Assembly (NCBI GenBank): GCA_016699615.1
Contig: CP064984.1
Coordinates: 62,001-126,000 of the forward strand
Origin: Sphingobacteriales bacterium
GTDB taxonomy: Bacteria; Bacteroidota; Bacteroidia; Chitinophagales; JADIYW01
Direction: 5' to 3'
Length of the DNA: 64,000 nucleotides
Both the position numbers and the translations under genes were made by a program. Shown in pieces: positions 36,466 through 44,883 of the stretch (the first letter of the stretch is position 1; every line of letters starts with the position of its first letter). A model generated the notes under the pieces. It was not told the origin of the DNA and ran no database searches. It worked only from the letters and a program-made list of their open reading frames with translations.

Positions 36466-37225
36466 GCCACTAACATCGGTGGCAGTTGCACAACGTTGTA
36501 TTTTTGGTGGTCGTTTCACATAATTTATATATCATATATTATTTGTATTAATACATAGCTGTTTTCTTTACTTTTGTTCTCTGGTATCTGGTGGCGCTTC
36601 TTGTAAAAATATAGGCTTCTATTTGCTTTTTTTGGCTGTTTCTTGCCTTTTTATTGCTTTTACAAAGGCTTAATGCTTCTATTTTTCGCTTTGGCTTATT
36701 AAAGAACAGGTATTTTTGTAAATTATAACTTATAGCTGGATCTATACTTTCGTTACGTCATTGCCAAATATACAGCAGTAGACTTATAAATCCAATGAAG
36801 CGAAATGGCATTATTCAGCTTTCTATAGAAATTATCATAAGGTACAAGCTCATTTAGTGAAGTAAAAAAAATAGTTTTAGGTTGAAATGATTTGCGTCCA
36901 TGCATGTGCGAATATACAAAGAATAAATAAACATATGTTACATAAAAGTATTCTAAGTATATTAATATATAGTTATTTATACAAATTATATAAAAATATC
37001 AAAAAAGTCATTATTTTTACGTTGTGCAACAAACACAACGTGTTTGCAAAAGAGCGGGTTAAGTGCGAAACTGAACTTCTGTACTTTCTTGGTCGCAAGA
37101 ACCATTTTTTATTTGCATAAAAAATGTAAATTAGCAAATAAAAAAATGGTTTTGCTAACGATGGTGCTTAATTGAAACTTAGTACTTTCTACTTCGCTCC
37201 TTCGTAAACACGCGAACCGTTAGCA
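36466..37225 (+). other. attC-like site 4 (between cassettes 4 and 5), with an IS remnant
   Basis: GCCACTAAC (36466-36474) mirrors GTTAGTGGC at 35881. Cassette 5 starts with GTTAGCAGAA at 37219. Arms CGTGTTTGCAAAAGAGCG (37039-37056) and CGCTCCTTCGTAAACACG (37195-37212) pair imperfectly. This site lacks the 172-bp module but contains another hairpin (AACCATTTTTTATTTGC with GCAAATAAAAAAATGGTT), so the inner part of the sites varies. The IS remnant is at 36485-37030. Confidence 0.6.
36485..37030 (-). mobile_element. IS1182-like element, copy 2, internally deleted
   Basis: About 546 bp with both 12-bp ends kept (GTTGCACAACGT and ACGTTGTGCAAC). The left ~250 bp match the transposase 3' region of copy 1 and the right ~290 bp match its 5' region. 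The junction falls near 36736, and about 1.2 kb is missing. With both ends it could still be moved by a transposase supplied from elsewhere. Plus-strand ORFs at its right end are shadows of the IS terminus. Confidence 0.75.
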
Positions 37226-37314
37226 GAAATCCTCCCCGAACAAAATACGTAAGTTTAACATAATAATCTTTCCCAATTTGGGAATTTTTATTTATCTTTG
37301 ACAAAAGTTAAACG

Positions 37315-37608
37315 TTGAGAGTTATTGCAAAGAAAATACTACGTGAATTTTGGGAAGTTCATCCTGAGTGTGAACAGCAATTAAAATCGTGGTATAGAGA
37401 AGCTGAAAAAGGAACATGGAAAAATTTGAATGAATTGAAAAACGAATATCCAAGTGCAAGTATCTTGGAAGACAATAGAGTTTGTTTTAACATAAAAGGT
37501 AATAATTATAGACTGATTGTAAAAATTAATTTCAACTACCAAATGATGTGGATTCGCTTTATCGGAACTCACACTGAATATGACAAAATTGATGCAAATA
37601 AAATTTAA
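37315..37608 (+). CDS. higB: Cassette 5, gene 1: HigB-type toxin
   Basis: 97 residues, RelE/HigB fold mRNA interferase: RVIAKKILREFWEVHPECEQ, then LKSWYREAEKGTWKNLNELK, SASILEDNRVCFNIKGNNYR, LIVKINFNYQMMWIRFIGTH and EYDKIDA, a near-textbook HigB. Basic residues for ribosome and mRNA contact are present. The only sensible start is TTG at 37315. The antitoxin gene follows four bases later. Toxin-antitoxin pairs with their own promoters are frequent in chromosomal integrons, where they are thought to stabilise the array. Confidence 0.9.
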   Translation: MRVIAKKILREFWEVHPECEQQLKSWYREAEKGTWKNLNELKNEYPSASILEDNRVCFNIKGNNYRLIVKINFNYQMMWIRFIGTHTEYDKIDANKI

Positions 37609-37612
37609 GAAA

Positions 37613-37969
37613 ATGAAATTAAAACCAATAAAAAACGAAAACGACTATAACCAAGCTTTAGAAAGACTTGAAATGATTTTCGATGCAAAACCTGGAACAA
37701 TGGAAGGTGACGAATTGGAAATTTTAGGAATTTTGATTGACAATTATGAAAATGAAAATTTTCCAATTGAACTTCCTGACCCAATTGAAGCAATAAAATT
37801 CAGAATGGAGCAACTAAATTATTCTCAGAACGATTTAGCCGAAGTCATTGGTTTAAAAAGTCGAGCAAGTGAAATTCTAAACAAAAAAAGAAAATTATCA
37901 CTTGAAATGATAAGAAAATTAACGGAAAAAATGCATATTCCAACGGAGGTACTAATTCAAGCATATTAA
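37613..37969 (+). CDS. higA: Cassette 5, gene 2: HigA-type antitoxin
   Basis: 118 residues from the ATG at 37613, four bases after higB. The N-terminal arm (MKLKPIKNENDYNQALERLE) is the usual toxin-binding region of HigA from HigB-HigA pairs with toxin first. The C-terminal half is an Xre helix-turn-helix (IKFRMEQLNYSQNDLAEVIG, then LKSRASEILNKKRKLSLEMI). It neutralises HigB and would repress the pair. The cassette closes with TTCTGCTAAC nine bases later. Confidence 0.9.
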   Translation: MKLKPIKNENDYNQALERLEMIFDAKPGTMEGDELEILGILIDNYENENFPIELPDPIEAIKFRMEQLNYSQNDLAEVIGLKSRASEILNKKRKLSLEMIRKLTEKMHIPTEVLIQAY

Positions 37970-37977
37970 AATAGGAC

Positions 37978-38342
37978 TTCTGCTAACAGCGATGGCAGTT
38001 GCACAACGTGGTTTTTTGGGTGGCAGTTTTACATAATTTATATATCATATATTATTTGTATTAATACATAGCTGTTTTCTTTACTTTTGTTCTCTGGTAT
38101 CTGGTGGCGCTTCTTGTAAAAATATAGGTTTCTATTTGCTTTTTAGCCTGTTTCTTGCCTTTTTATTGCTTTTACTAAGGCATAATGCTTCTATTTTTCG
38201 CTTTGGCTTATTAAAGAATAGGTATTTCTGTAAATTATAACTTATAGTTGCCATCAATACATGTTTGTTTCTCCTTGTATACCTCGTGTATTTACTCGCA
38301 TCATATTCCTGTAGTTTATCAGCGTACCTAATACTGGCTCTA
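37978..38342 (+). other. attC-like site 5, 5' part only, truncated by IS copy 3
   Basis: TTCTGCTAAC (37978-37987) is the exact mirror of GTTAGCAGAA at 37219. Five bases later the IS1182-like left end begins. The IS stops matching copy 1 at about 38342, and no right half of the site or later cassette core is seen before the DUF1272 gene. This is therefore the present right end of the array, probably made by a deletion. Confidence 0.6.
37998..38342 (-). mobile_element. IS1182-like element, copy 3, truncated
   Basis: The left end GTTGCACAACGT and the last ~345 bp of the element (transposase C-terminus, including YNLQKYLFFNKPKRKIEA) are present, with several differences from copy 1. The match ends abruptly inside the transposase at ATACTGGCTCTA. 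The rest of the element and its right end are missing. The transposase fragment runs on the minus strand at about 38132-38342. Confidence 0.75.
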
Positions 38343-38469
38343 TGCCTTAGTTGGAGTTTAATTTGCGTAGTGATAACGAAGTAAATGTCACCAAACAAAA
38401 TAACTTCGCCGTTTTTAGTTTTTAAGCAAAAAAGCAGGTTGGTTACAATTTAATATTTTAGTTTGTTGT

Positions 38470-38751
38470 TTATCGCTTTCTTGGGTCAATGTTTTTGTTT
38501 GTTGCTAGGTATTTGTTGTTAGTAACTGGTTTAACTAATCTTTCGTTTTTCATTGGGTATTTTTCTAATCCATTTTTTGGTCTTGTTGGTCTTTTTTCAA
38601 AACCGCCACCACAGTTTGGGCAAACATTTTCTAATATATTTTCAACGCATGCGCTACAAAAAGTGCATTCGTAGCTGCAAATCATTGCTTCGTTGCTATC
38701 GTTTGGTAATTCTTTAGCACAATTTTCACAACATGGTCTTAGTTCTAACAT
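38470..38751 (-). CDS. DUF1272 zinc-binding protein
   Basis: 93 residues. MLELRPCCENCAKELPNDSN, then ICSYECTFCSACVENILENV and CPNCGGGFEKRPTRP: nine Cys in C-x2-C pairs, the full DUF1272 pattern. The last ~25 residues (YPMKNERLVKPVTNNKY) are an added basic tail. Function unknown; probably zinc-binding and cytosolic. It is first after the cassette array and follows the DUF4375 gene on the same strand by 20 bases. Confidence 0.9.
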   Translation of the reverse strand: MLELRPCCENCAKELPNDSNEAMICSYECTFCSACVENILENVCPNCGGGFEKRPTRPKNGLEKYPMKNERLVKPVTNNKYLATNKNIDPRKR

Positions 38752-38771
38752 TGTATTATAAATTATGTCTA

Positions 38772-39281
38772 TTATTTAATATTTGCAAATGAGTTTATGT
38801 TTTGCTCAACGTAGGTTTTTATGATTTCTAATTCTGCATCCATTACTTCATAAAATTTATCATCAAGTGGTTCAAATGCTGTGTACTCATCGTACATTGC
38901 AGAAAACGCTTCTATACTTGTTTCTTTCTCTAAATCATCTTTATGTTGTTCATAGATTATTTTTGCATCGTCTACAATTTTGGCAATTTCTACTGCGCCC
39001 CATTCTTTTATATGTTCCGAAAATGGATTGTCAAAAATATAACTACCATATCCGTTTTGTATTAACTGAAGAAAACCGCCGTTGCTAACTTCTCCGTACA
39101 AAGAATTGAAAGCCATAAGTGTATGTTGTGCTGCGCTAAATGCTTGCATGCTTTGCTCACTTGTATCTGATGCCATGGTTTGGTAATAGGCATCTAAAAA
39201 TAAGAATAGAAAATCTCAAGTATCTGCTTTGGCTTTATTTATTTCGTCTTGTGTAAAGGTTGGTAAAGTATTATTCATCAT
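38772..39281 (-). pseudogene. DUF4375-like protein with an in-frame TGA
   Basis: The clear part, 134 residues from 39176, has FNSLYGEVSNGGFLQLIQNG, FSEHIKEWGAVEIAKIVDDA and a helical acidic tail, matching DUF4375 (DMP19-like) proteins. The same frame continues upstream to ATG at 39278 or 39281 (MNNTLPTFTQDEINKAKADT), interrupted only by TGA at 39218-39216 followed by DFLFLFLDAYYQT. TGG would restore Trp. This is a substitution or read error rather than a frameshift. The protein may instead start at 39176. Role unknown. Confidence 0.6.
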
Positions 39282-39360
39282 TATTTATATTTGTTATGCA
39301 AAATTATTAGAAAGTAATTTATCTAATTTACAATGTACTGATGATAAAACATAAAATATT

Positions 39361-39975
39361 TTACAATAAGTTTAGTTCTTGGGTTAAGTTTTGTTTTGCT
39401 TGCGTTTCAAACTTATAATAAAAAAAATCTGTTTTAAATATTCGATCCATAGCCAAAAAATGCTTGATTACTTTCTTTCGTCCACGGTTGTACAAAAAAT
39501 CTGGATAGATGGCATATTCTTTTCTTACGTTTTTGTAATACGTGGCATATGTTTCCCAAGATTTTCCTAGTACTGCAAGGTCTGCATCTGTAAAATAATT
39601 TGTATCTGAATTGCTTGATTTTTGATGTGATTTGGTTGCTAAGATTTGATTGTAGCAGAGCTCAATTGTATTTGCAGGAACATTAATTTGTGATAGGCGC
39701 ATTTTAGCTAGTGCTGCACTTTTTTCTTCATTGTCTGATTTTAATGCATTGTAGACTATGTCGTGATAGTAAAGTGTAAATAAAATTGCGTCCCAGTTTT
39801 GGATTTCATTTTTTGCTTCAGTAAGTTGTTCTAACAAACTATCTAAATGTTGCAATGTATGGTAATATCTATTTTTATTGGAATAGTTTAGCTCAATTTC
39901 TGTCCATAGTTCGTTTGCAACAATATTGTTTGTTGTGTACTTGCTTACAAGTTGTATAAATGTATCTTTAAGCAT
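39361..39975 (-). CDS. HD-domain predicted metal-dependent phosphohydrolase
   Basis: About 204 residues from MLKDTFIQLVSKY; an upstream Met at 40011 adds a poor N-terminus. Metal ligands typical of this small HD family are RYYHTLQHLDSLLEQ (first His), ILFTLYYHDIVYN (His-Asp) and a late Asp in YFTDADLAVLG. The R-x-Y-H-x-x-x-H-L start is shared with the COG4339-type proteins. It likely cleaves a phosphate ester or nucleotide; the substrate is unknown. It follows ftsK on the same strand after 65 bases. Confidence 0.8.
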   Translation of the reverse strand: MLKDTFIQLVSKYTTNNIVANELWTEIELNYSNKNRYYHTLQHLDSLLEQLTEAKNEIQNWDAILFTLYYHDIVYNALKSDNEEKSAALAKMRLSQINVPANTIELCYNQILATKSHQKSSNSDTNYFTDADLAVLGKSWETYATYYKNVRKEYAIYPDFLYNRGRKKVIKHFLAMDRIFKTDFFYYKFETQAKQNLTQELNLL

Positions 39976-40040
39976 CATTGAAAATTTATATCTACTAAAT
40001 TTAAGATACACTTGTTAATGTAATAAATCAAATATACAAA

Positions 40041-42692
40041 CTAAGCTTGTAACATTCTTTCTAGTTCGTCTTCTGTTTTTATGTACACTTCTCTGGCTTT
40101 GCTACCTAAATTTGGTCCAACAATACCAAATGCTTCTAGTTGGTCCATTAGCCTACCTGAACGTGCGTAACCAAGTGCTAATTTGCGTTGTATTAATGAT
40201 GTTGAGCCAATTTGATTTCGTACAATCAGGCGTGCTGCTTCTTCAAACAAATCATCTTTGTTAGAAAAATCAAATGATTTTTCTGAGCCACCTTCTTTTG
40301 GATCTACATATTCTGGCAAATCATAAGCTGTTGAATAGCCCATTTGATCGCCAATAAATTTAGCAATGCGTTCTACTTCTGGTGTATCTACAAATGGACA
40401 TTGTAATCTTACTATATCGCCACTTTGCGATAAAAGCATATCTCCTCGCCCAATGAGTTGGTCTGCACCACCAGCATCTAATATAGTACGTGAGTCTACT
40501 TTTGCTGTAACTTTGAATGCTATTCTTCCTGGGAAGTTTGCTTTTATAGTTCCTGTAATAATATTTACTGATGGACGTTGTGTGGCTACAACTAAATGTA
40601 TGCCTATTGCTCTTGCTAATTGTGCTAAACGTGCTATTGGAGCTTCTACTTCTTTGCCTGCTGTCATCATTAAATCTGCAAACTCATCTACTACTAATAC
40701 AATGTATGGCAAATATCTATGTCCTTTGTTTGGATTTAATTTTCTATTGGTAAACTTTTGGTTGTATTCTTTGATATGTCTTACACCAGCAGTTTTTAAT
40801 AATTCGTAGCGTTCATCCATTTCTATACATAATGCATTTAGTGTATAAATTACTTTTTTAGTATCTGTGATGATTGCTTCTTCTTCATTTGGCAATTTAG
40901 CTAAGTAGTGTTTTTCTATCAACTTATATAATGATAGCTCTACTTTTTTAGGATCTACCATTACTAATTTAAGTTCTGCTGGATGTTTTTTGTATAACAA
41001 TGAAATTAGCAATGCATTTATACCAACTGACTTTCCTTGTCCTGTTGCACCAGCCATTAGTAAGTGTGGCATTTTTGCTAAGTCTACAATAAAGTCTTCA
41101 TTAGATATTGATTTTCCTAAAGCAATAGGTAAATCCATATCAGCTTTTTTAAACTTCTCTCCTTCTAATAATGATTTCATTGATACAATACTCTTCTTCA
41201 CATTTGGTACTTCTATACCTATGGTACCTCTTCCTGGTATTGGTGCAATAATTCTAATTCCTAATGCTGATAAGCTTAGTGCAATATCATCTTCTAAGTT
41301 TTTAATTTTAGAAATTCTAACGCCTTTCTCTGGCACTATTTCGTATAGTGTAACAGTTGGCCCTATGGTTGCTTTTATCTTATCAATACCTATACTATAA
41401 TGCGAAAGTGTTTCTACAATTTGGTTTTTGTTTTTTTCTAGTTCTTCTTTATTGATTTCAATTTGCCCACTTCCATGTTCTTCTAATAAATCTGTACTTG
41501 GATATTTATATCTAGATAAATCTAATTTTGGATCATAGTTAATGTTCTTGTCAAACTCATCATCTATATTTTCATTATCTACTACTACTTCTTCTAACTC
41601 ATTTTGAGTTTCTTCAACTTCTTCGATTTCCGCTTCTTCAACAACATGTTCTATAATACCAAAAGGTTGCACTTCATCTATTTCTAAATCAATTGCTTTA
41701 TCTTTAATTTTCTTCTCTGGTTTAGATATAATTACATCAGGTACATCCAACACAAGTTCTTCATTAGTTTCTTCTTCAATCATCAGATTATTAACATCAT
41801 CAACAGCTTCTTCTTGTGGAATTTGTTGTGTAATATCTTCTAAAACTTCTTGCGTAATATCTACCTTTAAATCATTTTGTGGTGTTTGTATTATTTCTAT
41901 CTCAGGATTAAGTATTTCAAATTGGTTGTCTTTGGCATGTGGAAGCGGAATTTCTTTTTCTTCTGGCAATATACTTTCAAGCTCATATCCAGCTTCTTCT
42001 TTACTTATTTTAATAATATCTTCCTTTGGATTTGCTGTTTGTTTTTCTGCTGCTTGCTCAATAATTTCTTTTCGCTTCGTATTCCACTCTGAAACTTTTG
42101 TCTTTAATTTTTGGATTAACAATTTTATATTGATACCAAAGAATGACAAGCCAGCAACAACTAATATTATTGCGAGACCAACATTGCCAACCAATGCACT
42201 AATCCATTCATAGATAAAATTGCCTAATCCGCCACCAAATGGAAATGCGTAACTTTTAAAAACAAATGTAAGTAAGGTACTTAAATAACATATCCAAAGA
42301 ATAGATAATATTAGTATCCTTTTTAGTTTAAATATTTTCTCGTTGAGTGTAATATTAAATCCTAATGCAAATAAATAAGCTATTACAAATACTGATGCAA
42401 CACCAAATAATTCATAGACCAATAAATGCGCTGATAATGCACCAAATGTGCCCATTTTATTGGCTATTTGTGTTTCTTTATTAAAGATGATATTCCAAGT
42501 AAAATCTAATACTTTATCTTGATCTATTTTCCAAGTAAAGAAATAGGATATTACAGAAATTAATAAGAACAAAGAAAACAACAGAATAATGATTCCTACA
42601 TACTTTTGTATATTTTGTTTAGAAAAAAGCACAGTATCAGGAAAAATCTCTGGAAGTTCTTCTTTATTAACAGTTTGTTCTTTTTTAGACAT
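40041..42692 (-). CDS. ftsK: DNA translocase FtsK
   Basis: About 883 residues from MSKKEQTVNKEELPEIF. Four to five N-terminal membrane helices (residues ~40-200) anchor it at the septum. A Glu/Val/Ile-rich low-complexity linker runs ~205-400. The motor domain has MLLAGATGQGKSVG-type Walker A (MAGATGQGKSVGINALLISL), the DPKKVELSLY strand, Walker B YIVLVVDEFADLMMTAG and the VATQRPSVNIITGTIKANFP sensor region. The C-terminal gamma winged helix (QIGSTSLIQRKLALGYARSG) reads orientation sequences. It moves chromosome dimers during division. Confidence 0.95.
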   Translation of the reverse strand: MSKKEQTVNKEELPEIFPDTVLFSKQNIQKYVGIIILLFSLFLLISVISYFFTWKIDQDKVLDFTWNIIFNKETQIANKMGTFGALSAHLLVYELFGVASVFVIAYLFALGFNITLNEKIFKLKRILILSILWICYLSTLLTFVFKSYAFPFGGGLGNFIYEWISALVGNVGLAIILVVAGLSFFGINIKLLIQKLKTKVSEWNTKRKEIIEQAAEKQTANPKEDIIKISKEEAGYELESILPEEKEIPLPHAKDNQFEILNPEIEIIQTPQNDLKVDITQEVLEDITQQIPQEEAVDDVNNLMIEEETNEELVLDVPDVIISKPEKKIKDKAIDLEIDEVQPFGIIEHVVEEAEIEEVEETQNELEEVVVDNENIDDEFDKNINYDPKLDLSRYKYPSTDLLEEHGSGQIEINKEELEKNKNQIVETLSHYSIGIDKIKATIGPTVTLYEIVPEKGVRISKIKNLEDDIALSLSALGIRIIAPIPGRGTIGIEVPNVKKSIVSMKSLLEGEKFKKADMDLPIALGKSISNEDFIVDLAKMPHLLMAGATGQGKSVGINALLISLLYKKHPAELKLVMVDPKKVELSLYKLIEKHYLAKLPNEEEAIITDTKKVIYTLNALCIEMDERYELLKTAGVRHIKEYNQKFTNRKLNPNKGHRYLPYIVLVVDEFADLMMTAGKEVEAPIARLAQLARAIGIHLVVATQRPSVNIITGTIKANFPGRIAFKVTAKVDSRTILDAGGADQLIGRGDMLLSQSGDIVRLQCPFVDTPEVERIAKFIGDQMGYSTAYDLPEYVDPKEGGSEKSFDFSNKDDLFEEAARLIVRNQIGSTSLIQRKLALGYARSGRLMDQLEAFGIVGPNLGSKAREVYIKTEDELERMLQA

Positions 42693-42789
42693 TAAAGCAA
42701 ATATAATTTTCATTTGCCATTTAAAATATTAAAAGATATTCAACATTGTGCATAATTATTTTTCTGAAAATATAGTATATTTGAAAAAT

Positions 42790-43737
42790 ATGAAGAACTT
42801 CTTATCCGTACATGATGTAATACAACCAGAAGCTTTAGCATTGCAAGCTATACAGTTGAAACAAAATAAATTTGCCTATCAGAATTTGGGTAAAAACAAA
42901 ACTATGGTTTTAGTTTTTTTAAACTCATCACTTAGAACTAGATTGAGTACACAAAAAGCTGCTCAAAACTTAGGTATGCAAACAATAGTATTGAACCTAA
43001 ATCAAGATAGTTGGAGTATGGAATATGAAGATGGTGCTATTATGAATGAAGGCAAAGCTGAACATATTAAAGAAGGTGCTGCTGTTATTTCAGAATATGC
43101 TGATATTATTGGCATCAGAGCATTTCCTAGTTTGACTGATAAAATAAAAGATGACCAAGAATATGTGTTAAACAAATTTTTGGAGAATGTAAAAGTGCCA
43201 ATTGTAAATATGGAAAGTGCTACTGTGCATCCATTACAATCATTGACTGATTTGATGACGATTAGAGAAAATACAGCAAAAAAAAGGCCTAAAGTTGTAT
43301 TGAGTTGGGCACCACATGTAAGAGCATTACCACAATGCGTGGCTAATTCTTTTGCAGAATGGATGAACCATGCTGATGTTGATTTTACGATTACACATCC
43401 AAAAGGATATGAACTATCTGAAAAGTTTTCTGGAAATGCTACTATCATCAACAACCAATTGGAAGCTTTTGAAGGTGCTGATTTTATTTATGCTAAGAAT
43501 TGGAGTTCTTATAATGACTATGGAAAAGTAATAGAAGTACAAGAAGATTGGATTATCAATAATAAGAAAATGCAATTAACCAATGATGGGAAATTTATGC
43601 ATTGTTTGCCTACACGCAGAAATGTAGAAGTTGCTGATGATGTATTAGACAGCAATTATAGCTTAGTAATACAACAAGCAGCAAACCGAGAGTTTGCTGC
43701 ACAAGCTGTATTAAAAAATATATTAGAAAATAATTAG
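42790..43737 (+). CDS. N-succinyl- or N-acetylornithine carbamoyltransferase (ArgF-prime type)
   Basis: About 315 residues from MKNFLSVHDV; an upstream ATG at 42748 adds an unlikely leader. The carbamoyl-phosphate loop reads NSSLRTRLSTQKAAQ where ordinary ornithine transcarbamylases have S-T-R-T-R. Other motifs are MESATVHPLQSLTDLMT and MHCLPTRRNVEVADDVLD (HCLP). These features mark the Bacteroidota arginine route through N-acylated ornithine. The succinyl/acetyl choice rests on loop residues I cannot assign surely. TATATTTG at 42776-42783 fits a -7 element but lies so close that transcripts would be leaderless. Its tail overlaps queA by four bases. Confidence 0.85.
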   Translation: MKNFLSVHDVIQPEALALQAIQLKQNKFAYQNLGKNKTMVLVFLNSSLRTRLSTQKAAQNLGMQTIVLNLNQDSWSMEYEDGAIMNEGKAEHIKEGAAVISEYADIIGIRAFPSLTDKIKDDQEYVLNKFLENVKVPIVNMESATVHPLQSLTDLMTIRENTAKKRPKVVLSWAPHVRALPQCVANSFAEWMNHADVDFTITHPKGYELSEKFSGNATIINNQLEAFEGADFIYAKNWSSYNDYGKVIEVQEDWIINNKKMQLTNDGKFMHCLPTRRNVEVADDVLDSNYSLVIQQAANREFAAQAVLKNILENN

Positions 43738-44783
43738 TCGATAACTAACATTGCATCGCCATAAGAAAAGAAATTGTATTTTTTCTTCATAGCTTGTTGA
43801 TAAGCTTCCATTGTTAAATCATAGCCAGCAAATGCTGCAATCATAATGATTAAGCTAGATTTTGGTGTATGGAAATTGGTAATCATAGAATTGGCAATAG
43901 AAAACTCATATGGTGGATGTATAAATAAATTTGTCCAACCTTCCATAGGTTTTAATAATCTTTCTGCTGATATTGCTGTTTCTATAGCACGCATTGATGT
44001 AGTACCAACTGCACAAATATTTTTTCTATTTGCTTTAGCTTTGTTTACAATTTTTGCACACTCTTCACTTACTTTGATGTATTCAGCATCCATTTTGTGT
44101 TTAGATAAGTCTTCTACATCTATAGAACGGAAAGTACCTAAACCAATATGTAATGTAATTTCTGCAAAATCTAATCCTTTAATTTCTAGCCTTTTCATTA
44201 ACTCTTTTGTAAAATGTAAGCCAGCTGTTGGTGCAGCTACTGCGCCTTCTTCTTTTGCAAAAACTGTTTGATAATATTCTTTATCTATGTCTTCTGGTTC
44301 TCTTTTAATGTATTTTGGTAATGGTGTATTGCCTAATTTTTCTAACACTGCTCTAAACTCTGCATCTGTTCCATTAAATAAAAAACGTATTGTTCTTCCT
44401 CTTGATGTTGTATTATCTACAACTTCTGCAACCAAATCATCATCGCCAAAATATAGTTTATTGCCTACTCTAATTTTTCTTGCTGGATCTACTAAAACAT
44501 CCCATAATCTTAACTCATGATTTAATTCTCTAAGTAAGAAAACTTCAATTTTTGCACCTGTTTTTTCTTTTGTACCGTACATACGTGCTGGAAATACCTT
44601 AGTATTGTTCAATATCATCACATCACCATCATCAAAATAGTCTAATACGTTTTTAAAGATTTTGTGTTCGATTTTTCCAGATTTTCTATGCACCACCATT
44701 AGTTTGCATTCATCTCTGTTTTTGCTTGGGTATAAAGCAATTTTTTCTTTTGGTAATTCAAATTCAAATTGTGATAACTTCAT
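43734..44783 (-). CDS. queA: tRNA preQ1(34) S-adenosylmethionine ribosyltransferase-isomerase
   Basis: 349 residues, usual QueA length. It starts MKLSQFEFELPKEKIALYPS, with the family motifs MILNNTKVFPARMYGTKE, KTGAKIEVFLLRE, AVAAPTAGLHFTKELMKRLE, ITLHIGLGTFRSIDVEDL, CAVGTTSMRAIETA and FHTPKSSLIIMIAAFAGYD. It transfers the ribosyl part of SAM to preQ1 in tRNA to make epoxyqueuosine. It is convergent with the carbamoyltransferase gene, sharing four bases. Confidence 0.96.
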   Translation of the reverse strand: MKLSQFEFELPKEKIALYPSKNRDECKLMVVHRKSGKIEHKIFKNVLDYFDDGDVMILNNTKVFPARMYGTKEKTGAKIEVFLLRELNHELRLWDVLVDPARKIRVGNKLYFGDDDLVAEVVDNTTSRGRTIRFLFNGTDAEFRAVLEKLGNTPLPKYIKREPEDIDKEYYQTVFAKEEGAVAAPTAGLHFTKELMKRLEIKGLDFAEITLHIGLGTFRSIDVEDLSKHKMDAEYIKVSEECAKIVNKAKANRKNICAVGTTSMRAIETAISAERLLKPMEGWTNLFIHPPYEFSIANSMITNFHTPKSSLIIMIAAFAGYDLTMEAYQQAMKKKYNFFSYGDAMLVID

Positions 44784-44883
44784 ATAGTAGATTAATTATT
44801 TTACGGAATAATTTTTTGCAAAGGTAACACTAAAAAAAACTAAATTCAAATAGTTTCCAAAATCTTTATAAATTTATAACCTA

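Noticed and set aside
36887..37120. A 77-residue plus-strand ORF at the right end of IS copy 2
   Set aside because: The same sequence lies over the right end of IS copy 1 and is terminal IS DNA, not a gene.
39216..39218. TGA read as Trp (altered genetic code)
   Set aside because: All other genes, such as htpG, clpB and ftsK, use TGG for Trp and show no in-frame TGA.
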